From Methylobacterium sp. WL1 (GTDB lineage Bacteria > Pseudomonadota > Alphaproteobacteria > Rhizobiales > Beijerinckiaceae): a stretch of 64,000 nt of DNA. This document shows positions 51,995-61,287 of this stretch, one piece after another. The notes under the pieces were generated by a model. That model had not been told where the DNA came from and searched no databases. It saw only the letters and a list, made by a program, of their open reading frames with translations. The DNA lies in contig NZ_CP042823.1 of the NCBI RefSeq assembly GCF_008000895.1, forward strand, positions 4,443,001-4,507,000, read 5' to 3'. The stretch's first letter is position 1. Each line of letters opens with the position of its first letter. Position numbers and translations under genes: made by a program.

Positions 51995-52828
51995 ATGATC
52001 GCTGCGCTGTTTGCGCTCGCCGCCGCCATGGCCATCGGGGGCTGCGCCGCCGTGATCCAGGGCTTTCCCTATGTGCGTCTGGAGAGCGGCCTCGCGATGG
52101 TGATCGCGGGATCGGTCGCGGCCTCGTCGGGCGCGGTGCTGTTCGGGATCGGCGTGCTCGCCCTGGTGTTCCGGCGGCTGGAGCGGACGATCGGAATGCG
52201 GCCGGCCCTGAGTTCGGCCCCCTCCGGCCCCGCCGTGGAGAGCGCCCCGCGGCTGCCGCCGGTGCTGCCGGCCGCCCCCGCCTTCATCTTGCCGCCGATC
52301 GTCGAGCCGGCCTTCGATCCCGAGCGGCCGCGGATCGAGCCCAGCCTGCGCCTGTCCGGGGACATGCCGCCCGCGCCGGCCGAAGCTCCCAGAATCGCGG
52401 AGCCGCAGAGGCCGGCCGCGGTCGAATCGGATTTCCCGATCCAGGCCTTCCCCACCCTTCCGGTGACGGATCCGGAGCCGCCCCACCGGCCCGCCCCGGA
52501 CCCGATCGCGGCCGCGATGGCCGAGCGCAGCCCGGAGGACGACCTGTTCGCGGCGCCGGAAGCGCCGCCACAACAGCCGGTGCCGGCCCCGGAGCCCCCG
52601 GCCCTGCGCCCGGGCCTCGACGCGGCGCCGGATCCCGAGCCCGACGCGAAGCCCGAGACCCGCACCGTCGTGGGGCGCTACGCCTCGGGCGGGAACACCT
52701 ACGTGATGTTCGAGGACGGCTCGATCGAGGCGGAGACGCCGCAGGGCCGCTTCACCTTCGCGTCGCTGGACGAGTTGAAGGCCTTCGTGGACGGCGGCGG
52801 CGAATCCGGCGCGCGCGGCGCCGCCTGA
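51995..52828 (+). CDS. membrane-anchored Pro-rich protein with conserved C-terminal module
   Basis: This 277-residue protein has two N-terminal hydrophobic segments (IAALFALAAAMAIGGCAAVI and LAMVIAGSVAASSGAVLFGI). A long Pro/Ala/Glu disordered region follows to about residue 220, and then a compact module (VVGRYASGGNTYVMFEDGSI, then EAETPQGRFTFASLDELKAF) at the end. The module recurs in Hyphomicrobiales proteins of this layout, but I cannot name it. The product is probably an inner-membrane protein with a cytosolic tail, role unknown. Confidence 0.75.
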   Translation: MIAALFALAAAMAIGGCAAVIQGFPYVRLESGLAMVIAGSVAASSGAVLFGIGVLALVFRRLERTIGMRPALSSAPSGPAVESAPRLPPVLPAAPAFILPPIVEPAFDPERPRIEPSLRLSGDMPPAPAEAPRIAEPQRPAAVESDFPIQAFPTLPVTDPEPPHRPAPDPIAAAMAERSPEDDLFAAPEAPPQQPVPAPEPPALRPGLDAAPDPEPDAKPETRTVVGRYASGGNTYVMFEDGSIEAETPQGRFTFASLDELKAFVDGGGESGARGAA

Positions 52829-52841
52829 TGGGTCGCACCCG

Positions 52842-54607
52842 TCAGGCCAGCGGGTTGAGGCTGTCGTTGCGGGGCGGGATCGGGGCCCGCATGGTCAGGC
52901 TGAAGCCCTCCGGGTCGTAGTCGGTCTCGACCTCGGCCTGGACCTGGGTGATCAGCACCCGCTGCAGCAGGCGCGAGCCGAAACCCTGGCGGCTCGGTGG
53001 CTGGACCGGCGGCCCGCCGGTCTCCCGCCAGTGGAACAGCAGGATCCCGGCCGGCCCCCCGGGCTCCAGGGTCCAGGTCACCGCGACCCGCCCGGTGCGG
53101 TTCGAGAGCGCCCCGTACTTGGCCGCGTTGGTGGTGAGCTCGTGGATCGCCATGCCGATCGGCACCGCGATCTCGGAGGGCAGGTCGATCGCCGGGCCGT
53201 CGAGGCTGATCCGCCCCTCGGCCCCGCCGTCGGGCGTCACCTCCGCGTAGGGCTTCAGCTCGCTGAGCAGCAGGTTCGTGAGCGAGGCGGTCTGCCAGGT
53301 ATCCTCGGTGAGCACCGCATGGGTGTGGGCGAGCGATTTGATCCGCCCGACGAAGGCCTCGTAGAAGCTCTCGATGCTCGAGGCCGTGCGCGCCGTGGAG
53401 CCCACGATGGCCTGCACGGTGGCGAGCGTGTTCTTCACCCGGTGGTGCAACTCGCGGATCAGCAGGCTCTGGCGTTCCTCGGCGATCCGCCGGTCGGTCA
53501 CGTCGGCGACCACGCCGATCAGGCGCCGCGGCAGGCGCTCGGGGGCGTCCCGCTCGAACCGGCCGGCCATGTCGATGGTGCGCCACGCCCCGTCGGATTT
53601 CCGCCGGATCCGGCCGCCGATCTGCAGGATCCCGTCCTCGCGCAGCGCCTTCGAGATCGCGTGCCGGACCCGAGCCCGGTCGTCCGGGTGGAGGATGTCG
53701 CTCAGGAACTCGTTCTTGCCGATGGTCCCATCCTCGGGCGCGTGCCCGAAGATCTCGTACATGTGCTCGTTCTCCCAGATCGCCTGGTCCTCGAGCATGT
53801 GCCACTCGAAGATGCCGAGCTTGGCGATCGTGGTCGCCACCCGCAGGCGCTGGTCGCGCGACAGGATCTCGTCCCGGGCCTCGACCCGGGTGGTGATGTC
53901 CTGGACGACGCCGACCATGCCGGACCAGGTCTCGAGCGCGTCGCGATCGGGACCCGCGCCAGATCCGTGAAGGGCCACGCCGTCGCGTCCCGGCACGGCC
54001 TGCCCCCGCACCCGCAGGATCACGGTGCGCCCGGCCACGGTCACCGGCGTATCGAAATGGTAGGATTCACCGGCCCGGCACGCCTCCGAGACGGTGGCGC
54101 GCAGGCGCGCAAGCTCCGGATCGGACAGGCCGCTCTTGAGTTCGTCCCACGGCACGGACCGCCCCGGCTGGCGCCCCAGGATCCGGGCGGCCCGGCGCGA
54201 CAGGGTCAGCAGGCCGGTCGCCCGGTCCCAGCGCCATTCGCCGAGGCCGGCGGTCGCCAGCGCCTCGCGGTTCGCCTCGGAATGCGCGGCCGCGTCCGCG
54301 TCCGCGGCCTCGACCACGAGGGTCCGCCGGAGCGCCGCACCCGCACGTCGATCGCGGTCCCGTCCGCCCGGCGCCAGCCCTGGATGCCGTCATCCAGGCC
54401 CTCGGGCCCGTCCTCCGCGAGCAGATCCGCGGTGGCGCGGCCGGCCAGGCTGCCCGGCGGCCAGCCGAGCAGGTCATGCAGAACCGGGTTGGCCGCGTCG
54501 ATGGCCGCCGCGTCCACTGAGAGCACGACGAGGCCGATCGCGGCATCGTCGAAGCCCGCGCGATACGGGTCGTCCGTCGCCGGGTCCTGCCCCACGCTCT
54601 CGCCCAC
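52842..54607 (-). CDS. PAS-rich HWE-family sensor histidine kinase, apparent frameshift
   Basis: Three PAS domains precede a C-terminal kinase. The phospho-acceptor is His in LIRELHHRVKNTLATVQAIV, the ATP site has Asn in AIHELTTNAAKYGALS, and the HWE mark is FHWRETGGPPVQ followed by GFGSRLLQRVL. The first PAS (MGESVGQDPATDDPYRAGFD from 54607) is in a different frame from the rest: reading changes near 54320-54340 (ggcggaccctcgtgg), where one base seems missing. The downstream frame opens at 54317. If the shift is real the kinase would be read from an internal start without PAS1. No response regulator is adjacent. A soluble light or redox sensor is likely. Confidence 0.85.
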
Positions 54608-54750
54608 TCGGAAAAACCCTCGAACGCGCCGCGGCGCGCTCCCGCACGAGATGCCCCCCTGCCGCGGTCCCGACCGCGAAGGCGCCGCAGGATGGCGTCC
54701 GAGCGTGGCCGTGGCAAGGCGTCCCGCTTCGGCTGCGGCGACCCGTCCGC

Positions 54751-55485
54751 TCAGCGCGGCCCGCGGGAGAACTCCAGATAGGTCGGGCGCCGCCCCGCCG
54801 CCAGCGCCTTCGCCTCGTAGCGGGTCCCGGGCCAGCCCGGGAACGGCCGGGTCCAGTCGCGCGCGTCCGATGCCGTCCAGGTCAGGACCGGGCAGCGGGC
54901 GGCCCGGACCAGGGTCCAGCCGGCGTAGTCGTCGATGTCGCTGGCGAAGCGGAACAGGCCGCCATCCTTCAGGACGCGGCCGATCTCCGCCAGGGAGGCG
55001 TCCGAGACGAAGCGGCGCTTGCGCTGGCGGCGCTTCGGCCAGGGATCGGGATAGAGCAGGTAGACCCGGTCCAGGCAGGCGTCCGGCAGGCGCGCCAGCA
55101 GGGCGGTGACGTCCTCGTCGCGGATGCGCACGTTGCGCAAGGACCGCGCCTCGATCGCGGCCAGCAGCTTGACCACGCCGTTGACGAACGGCTCCGCGCC
55201 GATGATCCCGATCCCGGGATGCGCCTCGGCCTGGGCGGCGAGGTGCTCGCCGCCGCCGAAGCCGATCTCGAGCCAGACCGCCTCCGGCGCGTCGCCGAGG
55301 GTCGGGAACAGCGTGCGCGGATCGAGCGGGCCGTCGTCCGCCGGGAGATCGACGCGGAGCGCCGGCAGAAGCTCGGCGAGGCGCCGCTCCTGCAGGCCGC
55401 GCAGGCGCTTGCCCTTGCGCCGCCCGAAGAAGGCGCGCTCCGGCTCGTCGGCCTCATGGCCGGGCCGTCCGTTGAGGTCAGACAT
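54751..55485 (-). CDS. trmB: tRNA (guanine-N7-)-methyltransferase
   Basis: This 244-residue enzyme makes m7G46 in tRNA. The SAM-binding LEIGFGGGEHLAAQAEAHPG, the substrate motif YLLYPDPWPKRRQRKRRFVS and the C-terminal TRYEAKALAAGRRPTYLEF are all present. The basic N-terminus (FFGRRKGKRLRGLQERRL) probably binds tRNA. It follows metK on the same strand, with a 195-bp gap holding a hairpin repeat, as in many alphaproteobacteria. Confidence 0.95.
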   Translation of the reverse strand: MSDLNGRPGHEADEPERAFFGRRKGKRLRGLQERRLAELLPALRVDLPADDGPLDPRTLFPTLGDAPEAVWLEIGFGGGEHLAAQAEAHPGIGIIGAEPFVNGVVKLLAAIEARSLRNVRIRDEDVTALLARLPDACLDRVYLLYPDPWPKRRQRKRRFVSDASLAEIGRVLKDGGLFRFASDIDDYAGWTLVRAARCPVLTWTASDARDWTRPFPGWPGTRYEAKALAAGRRPTYLEFSRGPR

Positions 55486-55549
55486 CGATTACCAACGCGT
55501 CGTCCGCGCACCGGGCGGGGACGGGGTTCCAGGGGCTCACGACCCCGAA

Positions 55550-55592
55550 GCAGGGCTCTGCCCTGGACCCGCGAAAGGTCCAAGACCTTTCG
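55550..55592. repeat. dispersed hairpin repeat, copy 2 (inverted relative to 15159)
   Basis: This stretch (gcagggctctgccc, then acccgcgaaaggtccaagac, then cttt) is the reverse complement of 15159-15200 with a few changes. The core hairpin AAAGGTC-caa-GACCTTT is retained. It lies between metK and trmB. Confidence 0.65.
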
Positions 55593-55680
55593 AAACCGGG
55601 ACTCACGAAAACGCCAGCGCGCCGTCCCGGATGGAGGACGACGCGCTGGCGGGTGGTTCGGCGCTGGAGCGCGGGCTGCC

Positions 55681-56859
55681 TTATGACAGCGCCGACTTCA
55701 GCTTCTGAGCGAGGTCGGTGCGCTCCCAGGAGAAGCCGCCATCCGCCTCGGGGGCGCGGCCGAAATGGCCGTAGGCCGCGGTGCGGGCGTAGATCGGCTT
55801 GTTCAGGCCGAGCGCCGTGCGGATGCCGCGGGGCGACAGGTCCATGGCGTCCATCAGGACGGATTCGAGCTTGGCCTCGTCGACCTGGCCGGTGCCGTGC
55901 AGGTCGACGTAGATCGACAGCGGCTTGGAGACGCCGATCGCGTAGGCGAGCTGGATCGTGGCGCGCCGCGCCAGCCCGGCCGCGACCACGTTCTTGGCGA
56001 GGTAGCGGGCCGCGTAGGCCGCCGAGCGGTCGACCTTGGTCGGATCCTTGCCCGAGAAGGCGCCGCCGCCGTGCGGAGCCGCGCCGCCGTAGGTGTCGAC
56101 GATGATCTTGCGGCCGGTGAGGCCGCAATCGCCGTCCGGGCCGCCAATCACGAACTTGCCGGTCGGGTTGACGTGCCAGACGGTGCCCTCGTTGACCCAG
56201 CCCTGCGGCAGGGCCGCCCGGATGTAGGGCTCGACGATGGCGCGCACGTCGGCCGAGTCCAGGGACTCGTCGAGATGCTGGGTGGAGAGCACGATCTGAG
56301 TCGCCTCGACCGGGCGGCCGTTCTCGTAGCGGACCGTGACCTGGCTCTTGGCGTCGGGCCCGAGCTTGGCGGCATCGCCCTCACCCTTCTTGCGGGCGTC
56401 GGCGAGGTCCTTGAGGATCTTGTGGGCGTAGAACAGCGGCGCCGGCATCAGCTCCGGGGTCTCGTCGGCGGCGTAGCCGAACATGATGCCCTGGTCGCCC
56501 GCGCCCTCGTCCTTGTTGCCAGCCGCGTCGACGCCCTGGGCGATGTCGGCGGACTGGGCGTGGAGGTAGATCGCGACCTCGTTGTGCTTCCAGTGGAAGC
56601 CGTCCTGCTCGTAGCCGATGTCCTTCACGGCCTGGCGGGTCAGCTCCTCGAGGTTCTCGAAGGTCACCGAATCCGGGCCGCGCACCTCGCCCGCGATGAC
56701 GACGCGGTTCGTGGTCGTCATGGTCTCGACCCCGAGCCGGGCCTCCGGCATCGCCGCGATGTAGGCGTCCACCACCGTATCGGAGATGCGGTCGCTGACC
56801 TTGTCGGGATGGCCCTCGGAGACCGACTCACTGGTGAACAGGTAGTTGGAACGCGGCAT
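55681..56859 (-). CDS. metK: S-adenosylmethionine synthetase
   Basis: This 392-residue enzyme makes SAM from methionine and ATP. Landmarks in order are [20 protein letters not shown], the ATP loop [12 protein letters not shown], and the metal/phosphate loop [20 protein letters not shown]. The start is the ATG at 56859 (MPRSNYLF). The 168-bp leader has a short hairpin but no SAM riboswitch that I recognise. It lies between xre and trmB on the same strand, a conserved alphaproteobacterial block. Confidence 0.97.
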   Translation of the reverse strand: MPRSNYLFTSESVSEGHPDKVSDRISDTVVDAYIAAMPEARLGVETMTTTNRVVIAGEVRGPDSVTFENLEELTRQAVKDIGYEQDGFHWKHNEVAIYLHAQSADIAQGVDAAGNKDEGAGDQGIMFGYAADETPELMPAPLFYAHKILKDLADARKKGEGDAAKLGPDAKSQVTVRYENGRPVEATQIVLSTQHLDESLDSADVRAIVEPYIRAALPQGWVNEGTVWHVNPTGKFVIGGPDGDCGLTGRKIIVDTYGGAAPHGGGAFSGKDPTKVDRSAAYAARYLAKNVVAAGLARRATIQLAYAIGVSKPLSIYVDLHGTGQVDEAKLESVLMDAMDLSPRGIRTALGLNKPIYARTAAYGHFGRAPEADGGFSWERTDLAQKLKSALS

Positions 56860-57027
56860 CTGGACGGATCCCGATCACGGGTACGCCGTCGCGATCGCGG
56901 CGTTCGACCCTTATGGGGTCGGGGTTCTCGCACCCGGTCGGAGGACGGTCAAGGCGGATCGCCGAACAGATCCGCTATAACGCACGAAACGGGTGAAAAA
57001 ACGCCCGTCCGCGGCGCGCCTCAGCAA

Positions 57028-57438
57028 TCAGCCGTTGAGCTTATTGTCCAGCGCGCGGATCGCGGCGGCGACGTCCCGGCGGGCTTCCTCGGTGAAATGC
57101 TCGGTGATGTGACGCCCGACGATCTCGGCCAGGCCCTGCAGGCCGCCGCCCTCGCTCAAGGGGGCCTGCTCCGGCTCCGCGAAGCCCGGCGCCGTGAAGT
57201 CGTCGTTCCGCGGCATGCCCTTGAAGAAGTAATCCATCGGCACCCCGGTCATCCGGGAGAAGATATCGAGATGGACGGCGCTGATCCGGTTGGTGCCCTT
57301 CTCGTACTTCTGCAACTGTGCTGCCGACATCCCGAAACTCTGCGCGACGCGGCGCTGCGTCAGCGACGCCTTCCGGCGCTGCTCGGCGATGCGTTGACCG
57401 ACATACACGTCGCGCTGATCGGTTTTCTGACCCGCCAT
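57028..57438 (-). CDS. XRE-family transcriptional regulator
   Basis: This 136-residue protein has a Cro/C1-type HTH (LTQRRVAQSFGMSAAQLQKY, then EKGTNRISAVHLDIFSRMTG) and an acidic C-terminal helical region (GGGLQGLAEIVGRHITEHFT). The gene sits directly upstream of metK on the same strand, as in Rhizobium and Brucella, and may regulate metK or the preceding wall/lipoprotein genes. The start is the ATG at 57438 (MAGQKTDQRD). Confidence 0.9.
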   Translation of the reverse strand: MAGQKTDQRDVYVGQRIAEQRRKASLTQRRVAQSFGMSAAQLQKYEKGTNRISAVHLDIFSRMTGVPMDYFFKGMPRNDDFTAPGFAEPEQAPLSEGGGLQGLAEIVGRHITEHFTEEARRDVAAAIRALDNKLNG

Positions 57439-57572
57439 GTAGAACTTGCCTACCCCTGCCGCGAATTTCGGGCGGCGAAGCTTAACCGCATCGCGAGTCC
57501 GTGTCACCGGCGGGCCATCATCGCGGTAAACGTTTCCGCGCAGCGCCGGACACACGTCCGCGACCTGGATTC

Positions 57573-57910
57573 TGGTGTCCCCGGCAGGGCTCGAACCTGC
57601 GACCCCAGGTTTCATACCACTTCGGCTTTCGCCGCCGCGCCCCCGAAGAGCCGCGTTCGTGGCCTGGACTATCCCTTCACCGTGGGCCGGCGCTCGCGCC
57701 CGGCCGTTAGGTGCCGCCCGTCTAGTCTCTACACCTTCCCGCCGACGCGTTCGCGCCGGGCGGGCTTGGCTCGGGATCGGCAGGACGCCGGTGTCCCGGC
57801 GCCGGAAGCTTTCCCCGACTTTGAGCGGATCCGTCGCGTGGTTTCCCGGCGCGACGCCCAATTGTGACCGTTTAGGAAACCTGTGCTCTGTCCAGCTGAG
57901 CTACGGAGAC
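57573..57910 (-). tRNA. tRNA-Arg(CCT) interrupted by a group I intron
   Basis: The 5' exon (57910-57874) begins GTCTCCG, with D-arm GCTC/GAGC and the 5' anticodon strand CAGGT and loop TTCCT. The 3' exon (57612-57573) begins AAACCTG, has T-arm GCAGG-TTCGAGC-CCTGC and ends CGGGGACACCA. Joining them gives a perfect cloverleaf with loop TTCCTAA and anticodon CCT (arginine AGG). The acceptor GTCTCCG/CGGGGAC pairs with one T-G. The intron is inserted right after the last anticodon base, as reported for Agrobacterium tRNA-Arg(CCU). Confidence 0.92.
57613..57873 (-). other. group I self-splicing intron (261 nt)
   Basis: It lies between U (57874) and A (57612), ending in G as required. The internal guide GGGAAACC (57840-57847, minus strand) pairs with the exon end GGTTTCCT to form P1 with a final U-G at the splice site. 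The P7 halves are visible as tagagactagacggg (57717-57731) and ggatagtcc (57666-57674), both on the minus strand. These are hallmarks of small bacterial group I introns (subgroup IC3). No open reading frame or homing endonuclease lies within it. Confidence 0.85.
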
Positions 57911-58020
57911 GACCGCGATTTCCATAGCATCAACGTCCGGACAGGCCAACCGCGCGGTGCGTGCGCCGGCGTTCCGGGGCATGATCGATCCGGGAGCATG
58001 GTCGATCCGGGAGGCGGTCG

Positions 58021-58920
58021 ATGATCCGGACGACGGCAGGGTGGCGGCTGTGCCGCGCGGCGGCGCTGGTGCTGGCGGCCTGCGGCCTTGCCGGGCCGGC
58101 CGGAGCCGCGGGCTCGGAATCCGGAGACTGCCGCCAGGGACCGGCCCGCTCCGAGACCCTCGACGGGATCGGGTTGCGGGGCGAGATCCGCCTCGGCTCC
58201 GGTGCCCGGGCGGTGCTCGATTCCCTGCGCTGGCCGGACGCCCCGGACGCCGCGGAGGCGGCGCGCGCCTGGCTAGACGCCCGGCGGGGCTGCGCCTGAT
58301 CGTGGTCCTGCGCGGGCCGCCCGACCGCTGGGGCCGGGAGCGGGCCGACATCCAGGTCGCGGATGGCCGAGTCGCGGATGGCCGAGTCGCGGATGGCCGA
58401 GTCGTGGATAGCCAAGCCGCGGATGGCGACATCGATCTCGCGGGCGGCCTGATCGGTGCCGGGCTCGCCGTCGCGGACGCGAACGAGCGCGACGGCCTGT
58501 GCCGCCCGGCCCTGCGCGCGGTGGAGGCCGGGGCCCGGGACAGCAAGCGCGGCTTGTGGCGCGACCCGGTCCTGTCCCGAGGCCGCGGACGGCCCGGCGC
58601 TCCGGGCGCTGGCCGGGCGCTTTGCCGTGGTGGAGGGCCGGATCGGCCATGTCGGCGAGCGCAGCGCCCGCACCTATCTCGACTTCGTGGCCCGCGGCGC
58701 GGACGGCCTCACGGTCATGGTACCGAAACGCACTTGGCGAATGATGCGTGCCCGTGGTTTGAGTGCGGCATCGCTCGAAGGCCGGCGCGTGCGGGTCCGC
58801 GGCATCCTGGAGGTCTGGCGCGGCCCGACCCTGGAGGCTACCGCCGACGCCATCGAGGTTCTGGGCGAACCGGACCGGCGCGAGGCCGAGCCGGTGGGGG
58901 AACGGGAGCTGCGGCGCTGA
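58021..58920 (+). pseudogene. secreted SNase-like/OB-fold protein, two frame lesions
   Basis: The N-terminal signal and start (MIRTTAGWRLCRAAALVLAA, then CGLAGPAG) are in one frame to the TGA at 58297. The central part reads LRLIVVLRGPPDRWGRERAD and then the (VADGR) repeat, IDLAGGLIGAGLAVADANER and SKRGLWRDPVL in the next frame, and resembles a thermonuclease (SNase) fold. The end (DGPALRALAGRFAVVEGRIG, then TYLDFVARGADGLTVMVPKR) is an OB-fold back in the first frame. One missing base near 58285-58296 and one extra base near 58579 would account for it, so this is a pseudogene or an error-affected gene. Confidence 0.65.
58356..58430 (+). repeat. 15-bp tandem repeat, five copies, encoding (VADGR)n
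   Basis: Three exact units GTCGCGGATGGCCGA (58356, 58371, 58386) are followed by two variants (58401 GTCGTGGATAGCCAA and 58416 GCCGCGGATGGCGAC). Each unit is five codons, so repeat number changes keep the frame. It lies inside the nuclease-like gene. Confidence 0.85.
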
Positions 58921-59008
58921 TCGCGATGGGCGGGATCACGGAGCGATTTCGGGTGGCGGGGCAGCGCCTGCGCGGCGTTGTGACGGCCTGTGCCGGCTTG
59001 GCGACGGC

Positions 59009-60430
59009 GTGCGCCGGGTGGCGGTGCTGGCCGCCCTCGGCGCCTGCGTGGCCGACCAGGCCGCCGGCCCGGTGGTGCCGGCCGTAGTCCGGGTGCCCGC
59101 CGAGGCCCCGCGCACCACCGGGCGCGAGCGCGCCGCCGACGCGGATCACCTCAAGCTCGTGGCCTCGTTCGGAGGCGAGGTGCGCGCACCCAACGTGATG
59201 CGGATGCTCACCGAGATCACGGACCGTCTCGTGAAGGCGAGCGAGCGGCCGGACCAGACCTACGCGGTGACGCTGCTCGATTCGCCCGTGGTCAACGCCT
59301 TCGCGCTGCCGAACGGGCGGCTCTACGTCACCCGCGGGCTGGTGGCGCTGGCGAGCGACACCTCCGAGGCGGCGGCCGTGCTCGCCCACGAGATGGCGCA
59401 CGTGACCCTCAACCACGCGACCGCCCGGAGCGAGTTGGAGCTGCGCTCGGCGCTGGTCAGCCGGGTGGTGGCCGACGTCCTGAACGATCCCGATACCGGC
59501 GCGCAGCTGCAGCACCAGTCCCGCTTCGCGCTCGCCCGCTTCTCCCGCGAGCAGGAACTGGAGGCGGACGCCACCGGGGTGCGCACGCTGGCCAAGGCCG
59601 GCTACGATCCGTTCGCGGCCGGCCGCTTCCTCACCGCGCTCAACCGCTCCACCGCCCTGAAGGCCGGCGCCGGCCCCGGGGGCGAACCCGACATGCTGGC
59701 GACCCACCCGGGCACCGCCGAGCGCATCGCCCAGGTCACCCGGGCGGCGCGCCGGATCGGGGCCCCGGGGATCGGGGCCGACGACCGCGCAGCCTACCTC
59801 GCCGCCCTGGACGGGCTTCCGTACGGCGACAACCCGCGCGATGGCGCGGTGCGCGGCCACCGCTTCGTCCATCCGGGGCTCGGCATCGCATTCGACGTGC
59901 CGGCGGGGTTCGTCCTGGAGAACACCCGCTCGGCGGTGCTCGGCACGACGCCGGACGGCAACCGGCGCCTGCTGTTCGACCAGATCGAGGCGAAGGACGG
60001 CCAGGCCCTCGACGCGGCCCTGAAGGGCAGCTGGAACGACGCGCTCGACCCGGCCGGGTTCGAGACCCGCGAGGTCGGCGGCCACCCGGCGGCCCTGGCG
60101 CTGTCGCGGGGCAAGGACTGGACCTTCCGGCTGGCGGCGATCCGGATCGGCGACACCACCGTCCGGATGATCATGGCCGCCAAGGGCGCCACCGACCCGG
60201 ATCCCGCCTTCCGGCCCTGGATCGCCAGCCTCGCGGCGGTCCCCCCCGAGGAGGCGGTGCTGCGTCCCCTGCGGCTGCAGGTGGTCCAGGCCGGCTCGAC
60301 CAGCGCGGAGGAGCTCGCCCGCCGCATGGCGGTGCCGGACCGGCCGCTCGACCGGTTCTTGGTCCTCAACGGCCTGGAGCGCGGCGCCGCCCTGGTGCCC
60401 GGCCGGAGCTACAAGATCGTGGTGGAATAG
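59009..60430 (+). CDS. M48 family metalloprotease with C-terminal LysM
   Basis: This protein of about 473 residues has a zinc site HEMAHVTLNHATA (about residue 128) and the second zinc Glu in SREQELEADATGVRTLAKAG, typical of M48 peptidases such as BepA/LoiP that tend outer-membrane proteins. The C-terminus (RPLRLQVVQAGSTSAEELAR, ending in VPGRSYKIVVE) is a LysM-like domain, suggesting peptidoglycan contact. The start at 59009 (GTG) gives VRRVAVLAALGACVA with a lipobox-like LGAC. An ATG at 58926, close to the previous stop, could be the real start if one base is missing near 59005. Confidence 0.85.
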   Translation: MRRVAVLAALGACVADQAAGPVVPAVVRVPAEAPRTTGRERAADADHLKLVASFGGEVRAPNVMRMLTEITDRLVKASERPDQTYAVTLLDSPVVNAFALPNGRLYVTRGLVALASDTSEAAAVLAHEMAHVTLNHATARSELELRSALVSRVVADVLNDPDTGAQLQHQSRFALARFSREQELEADATGVRTLAKAGYDPFAAGRFLTALNRSTALKAGAGPGGEPDMLATHPGTAERIAQVTRAARRIGAPGIGADDRAAYLAALDGLPYGDNPRDGAVRGHRFVHPGLGIAFDVPAGFVLENTRSAVLGTTPDGNRRLLFDQIEAKDGQALDAALKGSWNDALDPAGFETREVGGHPAALALSRGKDWTFRLAAIRIGDTTVRMIMAAKGATDPDPAFRPWIASLAAVPPEEAVLRPLRLQVVQAGSTSAEELARRMAVPDRPLDRFLVLNGLERGAALVPGRSYKIVVE

Positions 60431-60597
60431 CCGCCCCGCATCGCGGCAGCTTGCGCCGGCCTCGCTCCCGGACGACCGTCGCGCGTCCGTCGCGCCGGAT
60501 CGGGTATCCCGAAGGGGCGAGCGGCGGTTTTGGTTGGCGTCGCCGTGTTCCGAGGGCCGCCGACGGCCGTTCGGGACGCTGCGTCAGGGAGAGCGCC

Positions 60598-61278
60598 GTG
60601 ATTCGATTCTTCTACAATCTCAGCCCCAACCCGATGAAGGTCGCCCTCTGCCTGGAGGAGCTGGGCCTGCCCTACGAGCCGGTGCCGGTGGATACGCGCA
60701 AGGGCGAGCAGTTCGAACCCGCCTACGCGGCGCTCAACCCGAACGGCAAGGTGCCGACCATCGTCGACGGCGACGTGACGGTGTTCGATTCGAACGCGAT
60801 CCTGCTCTACCTCTCGGGCAAGACCGGCCGGTTCCTGCCCGAGGGCGAGCCGGATGGGGGCGAGATGCTGTCCTGGCTGATGTTCGTGGCCACCGGCATC
60901 GGGCCGTTCTCCGGCCAGTGCGTCCACTTCCGCCACTTCGCCCCCGATGGCGGCGCCTACGCCACCGAGCGCTACGCCTTCGAGGCACGCCGCCACTGGG
61001 AGATCCTGAACCAGCGCCTCGCGGACCGCACCTACGTGCTGGGCGAAACCTACACGATCGTCGACATGGCGGTGTGGGGCTGGGCCCGCATGGTGCCGTT
61101 CGTGCTGGGCGACGACGCCTTCGCGGGCCTGCCCCACGTCAAGCGGCACCTCGACGCGATCAGCGCCCGCCCGGCCGCCGTGGCCGCACAGGGGCTGAAG
61201 GACAGGCACACCTTCAAGGCCGAGATGGACGACACGGCGCGCGGCTTCATGTTCCGCGCGACCAGGCGCGTCGCGTAG
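60598..61278 (+). CDS. glutathione S-transferase family protein
   Basis: This 226-residue protein has an N-terminal thioredoxin-like domain (FFYNLSPNPMKVALCLEELG, with Ser/Asn at the glutathione-activating position) and cis-Pro in GKVPTIVDGD. DSNAILLYLSGKTGRFLP follows. The C-terminal helical domain has the N-capping TYTIVDMAVWGWARMVPFVL. The start is the GTG at 60598, seven bases after AGGGAGAG. The substrate is not set. Confidence 0.92.
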   Translation: MIRFFYNLSPNPMKVALCLEELGLPYEPVPVDTRKGEQFEPAYAALNPNGKVPTIVDGDVTVFDSNAILLYLSGKTGRFLPEGEPDGGEMLSWLMFVATGIGPFSGQCVHFRHFAPDGGAYATERYAFEARRHWEILNQRLADRTYVLGETYTIVDMAVWGWARMVPFVLGDDAFAGLPHVKRHLDAISARPAAVAAQGLKDRHTFKAEMDDTARGFMFRATRRVA

Positions 61279-61287
61279 CGCGCCGGA

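Noticed and set aside
56860..57010. SAM riboswitch upstream of metK
   Set aside because: The leader has a small hairpin (CGACCC-cataa-GGGTCG) but I could not fit it to SAM-II, SAM-V or SAM/SAH consensus. Not called.
58356..58430. possible CRISPR array
   Set aside because: Contiguous 15-bp coding repeats without spacers.
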